Shown: one piece after another, positions 55,165 through 64,000 of the stretch
Position numbering within the stretch: the stretch's first letter is position 1
Layout: every line of letters starts with the position of its first letter
Source of the DNA: Ursus arctos
Lineage: Eukaryota; Chordata; Mammalia; Carnivora; Ursidae
Length of the DNA stretch: 64,000 nucleotides
Assembly (NCBI RefSeq): GCF_023065955.2
Contig: NW_026622997.1
Location: 18,704,001-18,768,000 of the forward strand
Reading direction: 5' to 3'
Translations under genes and position numbers: made by a program
The notes under the pieces: generated by a model
What the model saw: the letters and a program-made list of their open reading frames with translations, nothing else
What the model was told of the DNA's origin: nothing
Database searches by the model: none

Positions 55165-55600
55165 GTGATCATTATAAACATTCAAAAGTAAGATAACTTA
55201 AAACTCACAATCTCACCATCTAACGATAACCATTAACATTTTGCCACATAATTAAGTCTTTTTTTCAAAGTGTGAATATATATTCTTTATTGACAATACA
55301 GTCATATGCATATGATTTTTTAATCTTTTTCTCCTTAACGGTATATTGTCAACATTTTTCCATGCCGCCAAATGTTCTTCTTCAGCACCACTTCAAATGA
55401 TATATTTGGATTTAACATGTGTTACTAAACCAACCCTTTATGGCTGGGCATGTAAGCAGTTTCCAAATTTCATTATTATAAACAATGCTGAGCTAGACAT
55501 CCATACAGTTGAAACTTTGGGTACATTTACAACTATTTCCTTAGAACAAATTCTAGAGACAAAATTCGAATGGAAGCGTACGGCCAGCGTTTGAGGCTTT
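55165..55600 (-). mobile_element. Old L1 (L1M-type), reverse
   Basis: catctaacgataaccattaa, cattttgccacataattaag, caacatttttccatgccgcc, gcagtttccaaatttcatta, ttataaacaatgctgagcta and aactatttccttagaacaaa follow reverse L1 text. It is highly diverged. Confidence 0.7.
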
Positions 55601-55689
55601 GACACACGTGTATCTGGATATTTTTACTTCCCAGTGTGAGGTTCAGCAGTCTTAAAAACAGGTGCAGAGATCTAAAAAGGACAGTGTGA

Positions 55690-55873
55690 GGGGATGTCTG
55701 GGTGGCTCAGTCGGTGAAGCGTCTGACTCTTGATATTGGCCAGGTCATGATCTCAGGGTCCTGAGATTGAGCCGTGTGTCGGACTCCATGCTCAGTGTGG
55801 AGTCCGCTCGAGATTTTCTCTCTCTCCCTCTCCCCCTTCCCCCTTTAAATAAATGAATAAAATCTTTTTAAAA
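55690..55873 (+). mobile_element. Can-SINE
   Basis: The head GGGGATGTCTGGGTGGCTCA leads to aaataaatgaataaaatctt. The target duplication aaggacagtgtga at 55677-55689 matches aagtacagtgtga at 55874-55886. Confidence 0.94.
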
Positions 55874-55886
55874 AAGTACAGTGTGA

Positions 55887-56599
55887 CTTATTCACAGAAA
55901 CTGATCACTGACTTGGTTCTGCTTTGCTTCTCATTGATGGACAGATTAGAAGCACTTGAGGAGGAAAATGTGTCATTTGACCAAACAATTATTTAATGAT
56001 TTGTTAAGAACCTACTGTGTCTGGTACCCACAGCTCCTTAATCAATGTGTCTTACGTAAACCCCAGATCCCTGCGGCCGTCAGGCCGTGTGCCCCATTCT
56101 TGGTACAGAGCAGTTTCTTCTGCACAGTGTCCTAGCATGCTCTGTGCAGGAAAAAATATGGGTCAGTTTCCTCTGGCCAAGTTTTCCCCCATAACTATCC
56201 ACATATACGCATAACCAAAATAAACACCTAAATATAGTCCAAATAAATTTCCTACCCAATGTCCTAGAACCAGTTTTAACATCACCCATAGGGGACCATT
56301 GTCTGCACGCTTCTCTGTAGGGATAACGAAACAATATCCTTTCTGTAAATTCTCTTTAACCAAAAGTTAAATCATTCTCACCTTTCTTGATGAAATTCAA
56401 TGGAGAAAAAATAAATGATGCTATTACAAATAAGAAACGTTTTGGCCAATGTTTCAGAACCATTTCTAATTCAAGCACCTGATACATCCCCTTGATTGTG
56501 ACTGTAGTCACAAATCTGTCAGCCCAAAATTGCTATCCTAACATTCTTTTCCCCTTCTGCTATTTCCAAGAAGTCAGAGGGAAAAGGTCAGTAGCGCGC

Positions 56600-56633
<34 letters not shown>

Positions 56634-57234
56634 CAAAAACCAAAAAGACAAACAAACAGAAAAACAGCTTAAGATTTAGGAAACTTGGACATCGTTTCCA
56701 CCACGATCAAAAATGATTTTTAGAAGTTAAGTACCACCCTGGCAACGCGTTGATAATTTGGCAGACACTGTTCTTTCGCGAGAGCATAAACTTAACACAG
56801 GAAACATTGTCATGGGCTGTCAGAACAAGTTCCTACTGAACGGCCACTGACTGGGACACATATTCAAACACTCAGCCATGGCGCTGCCGTCCACACCACC
56901 CGTGTCTCTGACGGGGTGCACCTTTGGAACTCGAAAACTCTTCCTTAGCTCTGAGAGGGTCACTGCAGGACTCTGTGCTTAGAGAAGTGGGTTGTGGCCA
57001 GAGAGTCACTCAGGACAGTGGGGACCAGGCATCCATGACCGGGCACTGGGTTCTCAATCCAGCTGGGTGCTGAGAAACCTGGAGGTGCTGAACCGGGAGC
57101 CCCTGGTGGGTGGGGAGTGGGTGTCCCTCATATCTGCCATCACGGTCCTTAGCACAGGGCCTACCATTGCAGATAAACGGGCTAACCACTACTAAGAGTT
57201 GCACCCTCTGGAAGGTAAGTGTTCCAGTGTTCAA
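55887..57234. other. Unique sequence with one (CA)n
   Basis: No gene recognised; the (CA)n is listed separately. Confidence 0.4.
56597..56633 (+). repeat. (CA)n microsatellite
   Basis: About 18 CA units with CG interruptions at the left end, the longest dinucleotide array in the window. Confidence 0.95.
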
Positions 57235-57250
57235 AGATATATCAGGGCAG

Positions 57251-57420
57251 GGGCTCCTGGGTGGCTCAGGGTGTGATCCCAGGGTCTTGGGATTGAGCCC
57301 CGCATCGGGCTCCCTCCTCCACTGGGAGCCTGCTTCTTCCTCTCCCACTCCCCCTGCTTGCATACCCTCTCTCGCTGAATGTCTCTCTCTGTCAGATAAA
57401 TAAAATTAAAAAAAAAAAAA
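57251..57420 (+). mobile_element. Can-SINE with an A-box deletion
   Basis: The head GGCTCCTGGGTGGCTCAGGG jumps directly to gtgtgatcccagggtcttgg. The segment between the two ggctcag motifs of the family is missing. The target duplication agatatatcagggcag at 57235-57250 matches agatacatcagggcag at 57421-57436. Confidence 0.94.
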
Positions 57421-57734
57421 AGATACATCAGGGCAGCAACAGTGAGGCCGACTCTTTCCCAAGGCAGCTCTACCGGTCGTGAGCGCGAGCCCAGAGGAAA
57501 ACACCAGTGTTAAAACCCCTTCTTTGCATGCGACCTTCTCCTCCTTTTTGCTGCCTTTATTTCTAAGAGCACAGAGCCCTCGTTTTCCCTGCCAATTTGG
57601 CCACTCTCGGCTCAGGCACATTTTCTCACCGCCTTTGGCTCTCCAAAACGTACTTTAAATCCTCTTTCCTTAGGCCTCGATTTGTAGGGGATGAACAAAC
57701 CCAGCAAAAAACCTCATGTTTTCAGCCTTGTTCG

Positions 57735-57860
57735 TTTCTCTGAACCTTCATTTCCTCACCTGTAAAATGGAGATATTTCCTACATCATCATGTAAACTAC
57801 TTAACGTGGGGCCTGGCGTAGTGCTTAATAAGTAGTAGCCATTACTGTTAATATTAAAGA
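57735..57860 (+). mobile_element. MIR
   Basis: ctgaaccttcatttcctcac, ctgtaaaatggagatatttc, acgtggggcctggcgtagtg and cttaataagtagtagccatt match the MIR 3' half. Confidence 0.85.
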
Positions 57861-58059
57861 CCACAGAGGAAGCCGGCTGTGTGGATTTACAAAGGAAAGT
57901 AGAAGGTGAGGGAGCCTCTTTTAACATACCTAAGTCAGGTCTGAATTTTGGATCTGGGCAAATTACACTTAATCATGATGGGGTGGTGACAGGCGTAGGG
58001 ATCTGCGAGAAGGGAACCATATTTAGCCTGCATGGTTCATTATTCAGGTTACAAATAAG

Positions 58060-58171
58060 AATTTTTTTTTTTTTTTTTTAATTTTTTCAAGTAACCCATC
58101 GTGGGGTTTGAGCTCACAACCCTGAGTTCAGGAACCGCATGCTCTACCCACAGAGCCAGCCAGGCGCCCCT
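58060..58171 (-). mobile_element. Old short Can-SINE, reverse
   Basis: A 19-T run, then tttttcaagtaacccatcgt, ggggtttgagctcacaaccc, tgagttcaggaaccgcatgc and tctacccacagagccagcca. The head ends GCCAGGCGCCCC. It is the third copy of the older subtype. Confidence 0.9.
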
Positions 58172-58789
58172 GAAAATCACAATTTTACTGGAAAAAAAAT
58201 TCATGAGAATAAAAAAGAGAGAAGCCAAGTTATCTTAACACAGACTTCTCTCTCTCTTTCTCTCTCACGCACGCAGCTTTCAAAGGATCCTCGAAGCCGA
58301 TAAAATTGTGACCCTAATACATTAAGGAAAAATGCCCTAAACCAGCCAAGAGTGAAAATAAACATGACTGAGCAATAAATTAGGATCTCCTTCACTCTCC
58401 TTCTACCTCCCACATGCCTGGGTTTTGCACGGGAAAAATACAGTCCATATGGAGGTTTTGGCGCAATCAAGACCCACTCCCCACCCTCTCTACACATGCC
58501 CTCCCCCAGGTGACTTGGGGCCCAGGCGTCCAGGGGCACTGGATAAACATGAGCTGATGCAGATGGAATGAGCAGATGTCTGGAGTCCCGAGCCCAGGCT
58601 GGGAGGGACAGACAGTGGGAGCGAGTGGGAGGCCTGGAGGGGAACAGGCACCCCGTTTTCTTGCCCATTCCCCTGATCTCTGAGTGCCAGTGGTGGGGAG
58701 ACGTGCTCATTCCAATGCCTGGTGACTCTCCGAGGCCTTCTCCCTGTACGATGCCTTCCAGCCCTAGACAACGCATCCCCGTCGAAGCA
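58172..58789. other. Unique sequence with a (CT)n tract
   Basis: A (CT)n tract lies at 58245-58267. The 260-codon minus frame at 58201-58983 runs through this tract and the MIR that follows and is not credible as a gene. Confidence 0.45.
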
Positions 58790-58910
58790 GCTTGGCATTC
58801 CCCTAATCCCCTCTGTCCATGTGACGGATGAGAAAACGGAGGCCTAGAAGCTTTAAAGGGCTTGACCAACCTATATACCTGCTTCTTGCAAAACCAAGTC
58901 GCCTGCTTTC
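58790..58910 (-). mobile_element. MIR, reverse
   Basis: ccatgtgacggatgagaaaa, cggaggcctagaagctttaa and agggcttgaccaacctatat match reverse MIR. Confidence 0.75.
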
Positions 58911-58998
58911 TAGAGCGGTCCTCCCATTTTATAATTGGCTGCTCCCCACAGTATGACCAAACATCATTCATCCAACTTTTCATTAAATACTCACTATA

Positions 58999-59187
58999 GG
59001 GGCACCTGGGTGGCTCAGTGAGTTGAGCGTCTGCCTTGGGCTCAGGTCATGATCCCGGGGTCCTGGGATCGAGCCCCACATCGGGCTCCCTGATCAGCAG
59101 GGTGTCTGCTTCTCCCTCTGCCTGCTGCCCCCCCTGCTTGTGCTCTCTCTTACTCTGTCAAATAAATAAATAAAATCTTTAAAAAAA
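58999..59187 (+). mobile_element. Can-SINE
   Basis: The head GGGGCACCTGGGTGGCTCAG leads to AAATAAATAAATAAAATCTT. A perfect 14-bp target duplication aaatactcactata lies at 58985-58998 and 59188-59201. Confidence 0.96.
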
Positions 59188-59201
59188 AAATACTCACTAT
59201 A

Positions 59202-60014
59202 TGCCAGGCCTTAGGGTGGGCATTCGAAACAATGAAAGTTTTCCATGGCGATAATAAAAGATCTGTCTGCAGATGCCCCCCCCCCAAATTTATTATTGTG
59301 AGAGCTTCTTGGCCTTTAGCAAACAATTGGTAAGCACCTACTAAGAGCTGGGTTCAGGACTAGTGTGGCAGAAAAGAATGAAATGGACACGGCAGTCTCC
59401 CTCCCCTCCTTGGGGTACTCCTGGGTGAAGTCAAATTCCACTAACAGGGATAAACAGAGAGGAGATTCAGACCATGAATTAACATGGACTAAACACAGAT
59501 AACAAATAGACAAGATTAAATATTTAGATTATGTGTTGGCCAGGGGTTAAGTGGATTAATGGAGTGATGAGTTGGGCAGAGTTATGGGATTTCCATGTTT
59601 AGACAGGGTGGATCAGGTTGTCTAGCATATGGAAATGCAGATTGAAACTGCTATCATCAGCGTTTAGCACCCTGTGTTCAGCTCCAGAGGTGCTTTTCTG
59701 TCAAGAGGGCAGAAGGTACAGGACAGACCCCGTCTCGCCCATCTTTACGACATCCTGGTGAGTCAGAGAGCCAGCCCTGTAATTCCCAGGCTCCCGGTGA
59801 GGCAACAGACCCGGAGGAGGGAGTGGGAAAGCCGAGAGCCAGGAAAACCTAGTCCCGGCCCCTCTTCGCCTCCAATCCGAATGCCTCCAGAGCAGTTGGG
59901 CAATGCAGACAGGCACCAACATGACGACCCACTGGAACACAGCCCTTTTGATCTTCTACCTCAAAGGAGGAGACATTGTGAGTTACCTTATAATTATTTC
60001 CCAAGGACTTCAAG
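59202..60014. other. Unique sequence
   Basis: Nothing recognised apart from a poly(C) run at about 59276-59285. The 122-codon plus frame at 59674-60042 has no domain. Confidence 0.4.
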
Positions 60015-60065
60015 TGTGCTTTGCATTCTCCATAGAGCGTAAGTTTCCTAAGGGCAGGGACGTAC
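60015..60065 (+). mobile_element. L2 fragment
   Basis: ctccatagagcgtaagtttc, ctaagggcagggacgtaccc is the AGCTCCTTGAGGGCAGGGAC-type L2 segment. Confidence 0.6.
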
Positions 60066-60580
60066 CCTGAAGGCCCCCCATCACAGGGAGCCACGAAAAC
60101 ACGGGAGACACAGGAGATGGGTAATACGTTCTTACTGAAGGAGGGAAGGGTCCAGAGAAGAAATCGGAGGAGAAGATGGTCATGCTGTCACCACGCGCAG
60201 TTCTCTCTGCCCCTTCCTTTCCTGCCCCCGCGACGCTGGATCCTGAAACAAGTCTCTACCCGGTCAGTGATTCATTTAGACACCCCGAAATCACGGGCCG
60301 GCCTCTGCCGTCGACAGAAAGGGGTTATTCAGGAAGCACTGTGAGAAGTGCCTGGAGACGGGACTGCTCTGTTTTTGTGGATGGAGGGATTCCATAGCCG
60401 TATTCTCCCGCGGATCCCACACATACCTTTCTCGTCAAAGAGTCATTAAGGGCACAGGTCCTTGGCTCCCACACCAAACCTGGCCTCCTTCCTTCTTGAA
60501 ACTTCTCTCCCAAACCTGACACCCACTCACTACCCAGATAAACTGGAAAGCAGGTTGTCTTTCTAAAGTTGTTCGCACGA

Positions 60581-60752
60581 GTGGCATCTGGGTGGCTGAA
60601 TTGGGTAAGAGGCCGACTCTTGATTTAGGCTCAGGTCATGATCTCGGGTCGTGAGATCGAGCCCCGCGTTGGGCTCCACGCTCTTGGGGATCTGCTTGAG
60701 TATTTCTCTCTCCCATGTGCTCTCGCTCAAATAAATGAATAAATCTTTTTTA
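60581..60752 (+). mobile_element. Can-SINE, diverged
   Basis: The head GTGGCATCTGGGTGGCTGAA leads to aaataaatgaataaatcttt. The target duplication aaagttgttcgcacga at 60565-60580 matches aaaattgttcccacga at 60753-60768. Confidence 0.94.
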
Positions 60753-60768
60753 AAAATTGTTCCCACGA

Positions 60769-63397
60769 TGTTTTTTCATAACATCATGCCTTTTAGACCA
60801 CACCTTACCTGTCCTCCAGGCCCCTGGCGTGGGCCAGGACTAATCCGCAGAACCGTTCTCAAAAAGAGAAATGCAGACATAGGGACATGGAGACATCTGG
60901 GTTTGACCTTGGGTTCTGCCACCACATTAGCAACAGGACAATGGACGCTTTTGAAGGACAGATGACAAGCAGAGACCCTGGGACAGTGATGACAAGCAGA
61001 GACAGCCTACCTCTTAAACTAGGCTTCGGTCCCTCACCTCCGCAAAGAGGGAACCGCTCTCGTCTGTCTCAAAAGTCTATTCCAGCTCCACGCTTTTGAC
61101 AGCGGGTTGCCTGCCTGCTATTTTCTTTCCCCTATAAACTCTCTCTCGTTAGATAAGGTGAGGAACTTCACCTCCCCTGGCTGGGAACTGTTCCAGCCTT
61201 ACCAGGGGCTGCATGCAGTCAAATGCTGCCAATGGTTGCCAGGTGTGGGCTAACAGGCTGGTGACCTTTATACACCCTCCTGCAGGGCGTGCCCAGCCCA
61301 CGGCTCCGCTTCCCTGTGTGAGTACCCTTCGTGGCCACCCTACACAGAACTGAACTCGATTCCTGACCCTGGACCATCTGTTTCACCCACTCGTCCTCGG
61401 GTTCCTGCCAATTCACCTACAATTCCCCCAGGGAGACAGCACGGCCTCTGCCTTCTCGTCTCTTCCAGCCCACTGTCCCTGCTGCTGACTCTGCTGAGCG
61501 CTAACTTGCCGTTCTGGTTCATCCTCGCCTAGGCCCACGATGGAAACGTGGCCATTCCTGTGCTGTTTGGTCAATCAATGAGAACACAGACGTTCTAAGG
61601 AAGTCTGAAGGCTTGAAAGACCGACGTGTATCACTGTCCGGGTGAGTTTATAATAGGAACGGTGGGTTCAGAATGGCTTTGGCCTTCCTTGGCTGTGAGA
61701 GCAGTAGTTCAAGGGTAAGAGCTGGGCAGTCCCTCAATGGTTAAAATATTCCTTGAAAATACAAACTGGCAGACTGAATTCATTATTGTGGATTCTTTTT
61801 TTTTTCTCTCCCTTTAAAGTAGAAAAAACATTTTTCAATACTCGGGTTATGTGCTTTAAACATTGTCCTGACATCTGTTCTTTAAAAGCACAATAGAAAG
61901 CATGCTTTCAACTACAAACACAGATAAAATATGGAAACACAGCTCTGCATTTCTGGGCTAGGGACATGCTAAGTAATAGGGATTTGCATGACTAAGCTTC
62001 TACTATGCTGACATATGCAAAATTCAGGAGCAAGCGAATCATTCCTCTTAGTTTGACATGTTTAAATGAGAAACAGCCTTCACCCTGGGTCTGAAGACTG
62101 GTGAGCTCACATGGGGACCTGATTGCACCCAATTTAATACCAATTTTAAAACAGATCTATCTAAATATTAAGCCTCCTTAACTAATAGTGATGTAGTCAG
62201 CGATTCTAATTATAGGAACGAAAGGTCAGTAGGGATCAGACCAAGGCGATTGGGCACAATTCATGTGAGATTTGGCTCAAGCTGGTTTTTAAGATCTCAC
62301 CGAAGGAAGGAAGGAAGGAAGGAAGGAAGGAAGGAAGGAAGGAGGGAGGAAGGAAAGGGGGTAGGAAGAAAGGAGGGAGGGAGGAAGGAAGGAAGGGAGA
62401 CAAAACCTGGAACTAATAAATATTTATACTGAAACTTATTTCATGCTAAGTTTTTGTAACAACATTTTCTCTTTTCCTTTAAAATGTGCTACCTTGTAAG
62501 GATAAATGAATTCTCAAAAGCTTAGTCAGTTAAACACTACTGTGACAGCATCTGTTTTGTTATTTTCAATGACAATAAAAGTGGATTAGGGGTTCTAATC
62601 AAATTATTTTTCCCAAAACATCAATTACCTACCCAAAAAAAGGCTCCAATTCTGAATTTCCTGAATCAGCCTCCATTTCAAATTTTCTGTGGCCGTTTCA
62701 CAATAAGTAATTAAAACATTCTGGAAATTCTTAGTTGTTTCGTTTATTCTCGGAGGGGGGATGCCTCCGATGTCACCGAAACCCTGAGTTAGACCGGTAC
62801 AGCCTGAGGCTGATCAAGGAAACCGTCGTTGCTCAGGCCTTGAGAAAGAGTCCTAGCGGCCCACTCACACCTGGATCGTTTCAGAGGACAAAAGACAGCC
62901 CCAGCCTGAACCTGGATCAGGACTGGCTTCTCCAAGTGTCTCCCCGTGTTGTGGATTCGCTGCTGGCCACTGGTTCTGGTTCACTGCTGGAACAGGGTGT
63001 CCTTCCTCCTGAAAGGAGTCCCTGGCCAGTCACACCTGAGACCCACTTCTTAGAACCTCGCAGAAAGGACAGCGTGGCTTGCAGGTTGCTGAGACTCTGT
63101 GGAGCCCCTCCTGGGCCCTAAGGCGGGCTCTCTTTAAGAGCAGCAACAGTGACGCAAGAGGAGATGGTTGGCCCCAAGGATCAGGGGTGCAATGGTTCTC
63201 AGGGGCCAGGAGATGGATGCGCGTGCTTTGAGAGCAGTGAGGACCCACCGACTCAGGTGGGGCAGGACTTCTGAGAAGCGACAGAAGCCGAGAACAAATA
63301 GAAGCACCTGCCTTCTAATCAACCTCCAAAGACTGGACAAAGAGCAACAGCCCTTCCTTACGTGTTCAGGACGACATAGGCCTCCAGGTCCCTCCCG
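60769..63397. other. Mostly unique sequence
   Basis: No gene recognised. A degenerate MIR-like segment may lie at 60885-60960 (ctgggtttgaccttgggttc). A 16-base repeat gatgacaagcagagac occurs at 60961 and 60988. A (GGAA)n array lies at 62302-62397. The 128-codon frame at 62735-63121 has no domain. Confidence 0.4.
62302..62397 (+). repeat. (GGAA)n/(GGGA)n microsatellite
   Basis: A pure GAAG run at about 62302-62340, then an interrupted GGAG/GAAG part. It encodes (GRKE)n if translated, and that frame is an artefact. GGAA arrays can bind ETS factors. Confidence 0.93.
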
Positions 63398-63535
63398 TCG
63401 GTGCTTCCCAAACGATAACCTGCACGTGAATCCCCGGAGTCTCTTGTTAAAATGCAAATTCTGATTCAGAGGTCTGGGGTGGGACCCAAAGTTCCGTATT
63501 ACAAGCTTTGGAAGACCATGCTTTGAGTAGGCTTC
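63398..63535. mobile_element. MER5A-like hAT-Charlie remnant
   Basis: cggtgcttcccaaacgataa, cctgcacgtgaatccccgga, aatgcaaattctgattcaga, ggtctggggtgggacccaaa and ccatgctttgagtag match the MER5A-type nonautonomous DNA transposon pattern with one terminal inverted end eroded. Confidence 0.75.
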
Positions 63536-63539
63536 TTCG

Positions 63540-63880
63540 TCCATCTGGGCTGCTAGAACAGAAGACCATGGGCTGGCTGGCTTATAAACACAGTTCTAGG
63601 GACTGGGAAGTCCAAGGTCAAGGTACCGGCAGAGTTGGTGTCTGATCGGGTCCTTCTTCTTGATTCTTCCCACGGTGCCCTCCTCACATGGTGGAAGGGG
63701 TGAGGAAGCTCTCAGAGGTCTCTTTTATAAGGACACTCATTCCATTCATGAGGGCTGCACCCTCACGAGCTAATCACCTCCCAAGGGCCCCATGTCCAGA
63801 TACCATCACCTTGGAGGGTAGGATTTCAACATAGGAATGGTGGTGACAGGGGGAGAGACACAAGCCTTCGGTCCAGAAGA
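63540..63880 (-). mobile_element. MaLR/MST-type LTR, reverse
   Basis: catctgggctgctagaacag, ctggctggcttataaacaca, agttctagggactgggaagt, ctcctcacatggtggaaggg, tctcttttataaggacactc, cacgagctaatcacctccca and acaagccttcggtccagaag match closely. The same class lies at 22855. Confidence 0.88.
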
Positions 63881-63916
63881 GGTAGAGAGTTCTTATAGAA
63901 ACCTAGGGTTGTGGGG

Positions 63917-63941
63917 GAAACAAAACAAAACAAAACAAAAC
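63917..63941 (+). repeat. (CAAAA)n pentanucleotide repeat
   Basis: Five units of acaaa near the window end. Confidence 0.9.
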
Positions 63942-64000
63942 TAGGGGATGTGGAGAAGCTCACCATGGACAACTAATGTTGGTCAAATTATCAGCCCTGG

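Noticed and set aside
58201..58983. 260-codon minus-strand reading frame
   Set aside because: It crosses a reversed MIR and a (CT)n tract that gives an artificial (RE)n protein segment. No domain is recognisable.
62250..62432. 60-codon frame rich in GRKE repeats
   Set aside because: It is a translation of the (GGAA)n microsatellite.

Overview
This window is nuclear DNA from a mammal, almost certainly a caniform carnivore of the bear, panda or seal type (Arctoidea). I counted about 40 copies of the tRNA-Lys-derived carnivore SINE (Can-SINE). Their head reads GGGGCGCCTGGGTGGCTCAG, or its reverse complement, and they end in a CT-rich run, AATAAATAAAATCTTT and a poly(A). Copies at 7613 and 43534 have the younger variant with GCGCAGCGGTTAAGCG or GGGCGTGATCCCGGCG-like text. 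There are also 3' ends of a carnivore-type L1, and old pan-mammalian MIR, L2, MaLR/ERVL LTR and hAT fragments. The species call is inference from repeat type.

I found no protein-coding gene that I can support. The open reading frames are short, and most run through SINEs, MIRs or simple repeats. The longest, 291 codons at 26787-27662 on the minus strand, resembles nothing I know. One plausible, probably noncoding, exon with good splice signals lies at 39677-39806. The window therefore looks intergenic or intronic. There are no rRNA, tRNA, CRISPR or prokaryotic features.

Layout: 0.9-4.4 kb holds SINEs and an old L1 fragment. 4.65-5.1 kb is a MaLR-type LTR. 6.7-8.4 kb is a run of five SINEs, all on the plus strand. 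9.6-20.3 kb mixes MIR, L2 and SINEs, including a 52-bp tailless SINE head at 13857. 21.9-23.2 kb has two adjacent reversed LTRs, the first holding two SINEs inserted at the same 15-bp target. 23.2-29.1 kb is mostly unique, with MIRs. 29.9-33.4 kb has a 5'-truncated L1 with a 20-bp target duplication, an ERVL-type LTR, and a minus-strand L1 that appears to carry a 3' transduction. 34.6-35.4 kb is an old L1 end with an internal 28-bp minisatellite. 35.8-39.3 kb and 45.1-49.5 kb are free of Can-SINEs, contain CpG- or homeobox-motif-rich blocks, and are the best candidates for conserved regulatory DNA. 49.5-64 kb has a SINE dimer, further old repeats, simple repeats, a MER5A-like hAT remnant and a final reversed LTR.

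The main interest is in the retrotransposition anatomy (transduction, tailless insertion, repeated use of one target site, repeats arising inside SINE and L1 copies) and in the candidate enhancer deserts. Repeat family names rest on remembered consensus patterns, so boundaries are approximate except where target-site duplications (TSDs) are given.
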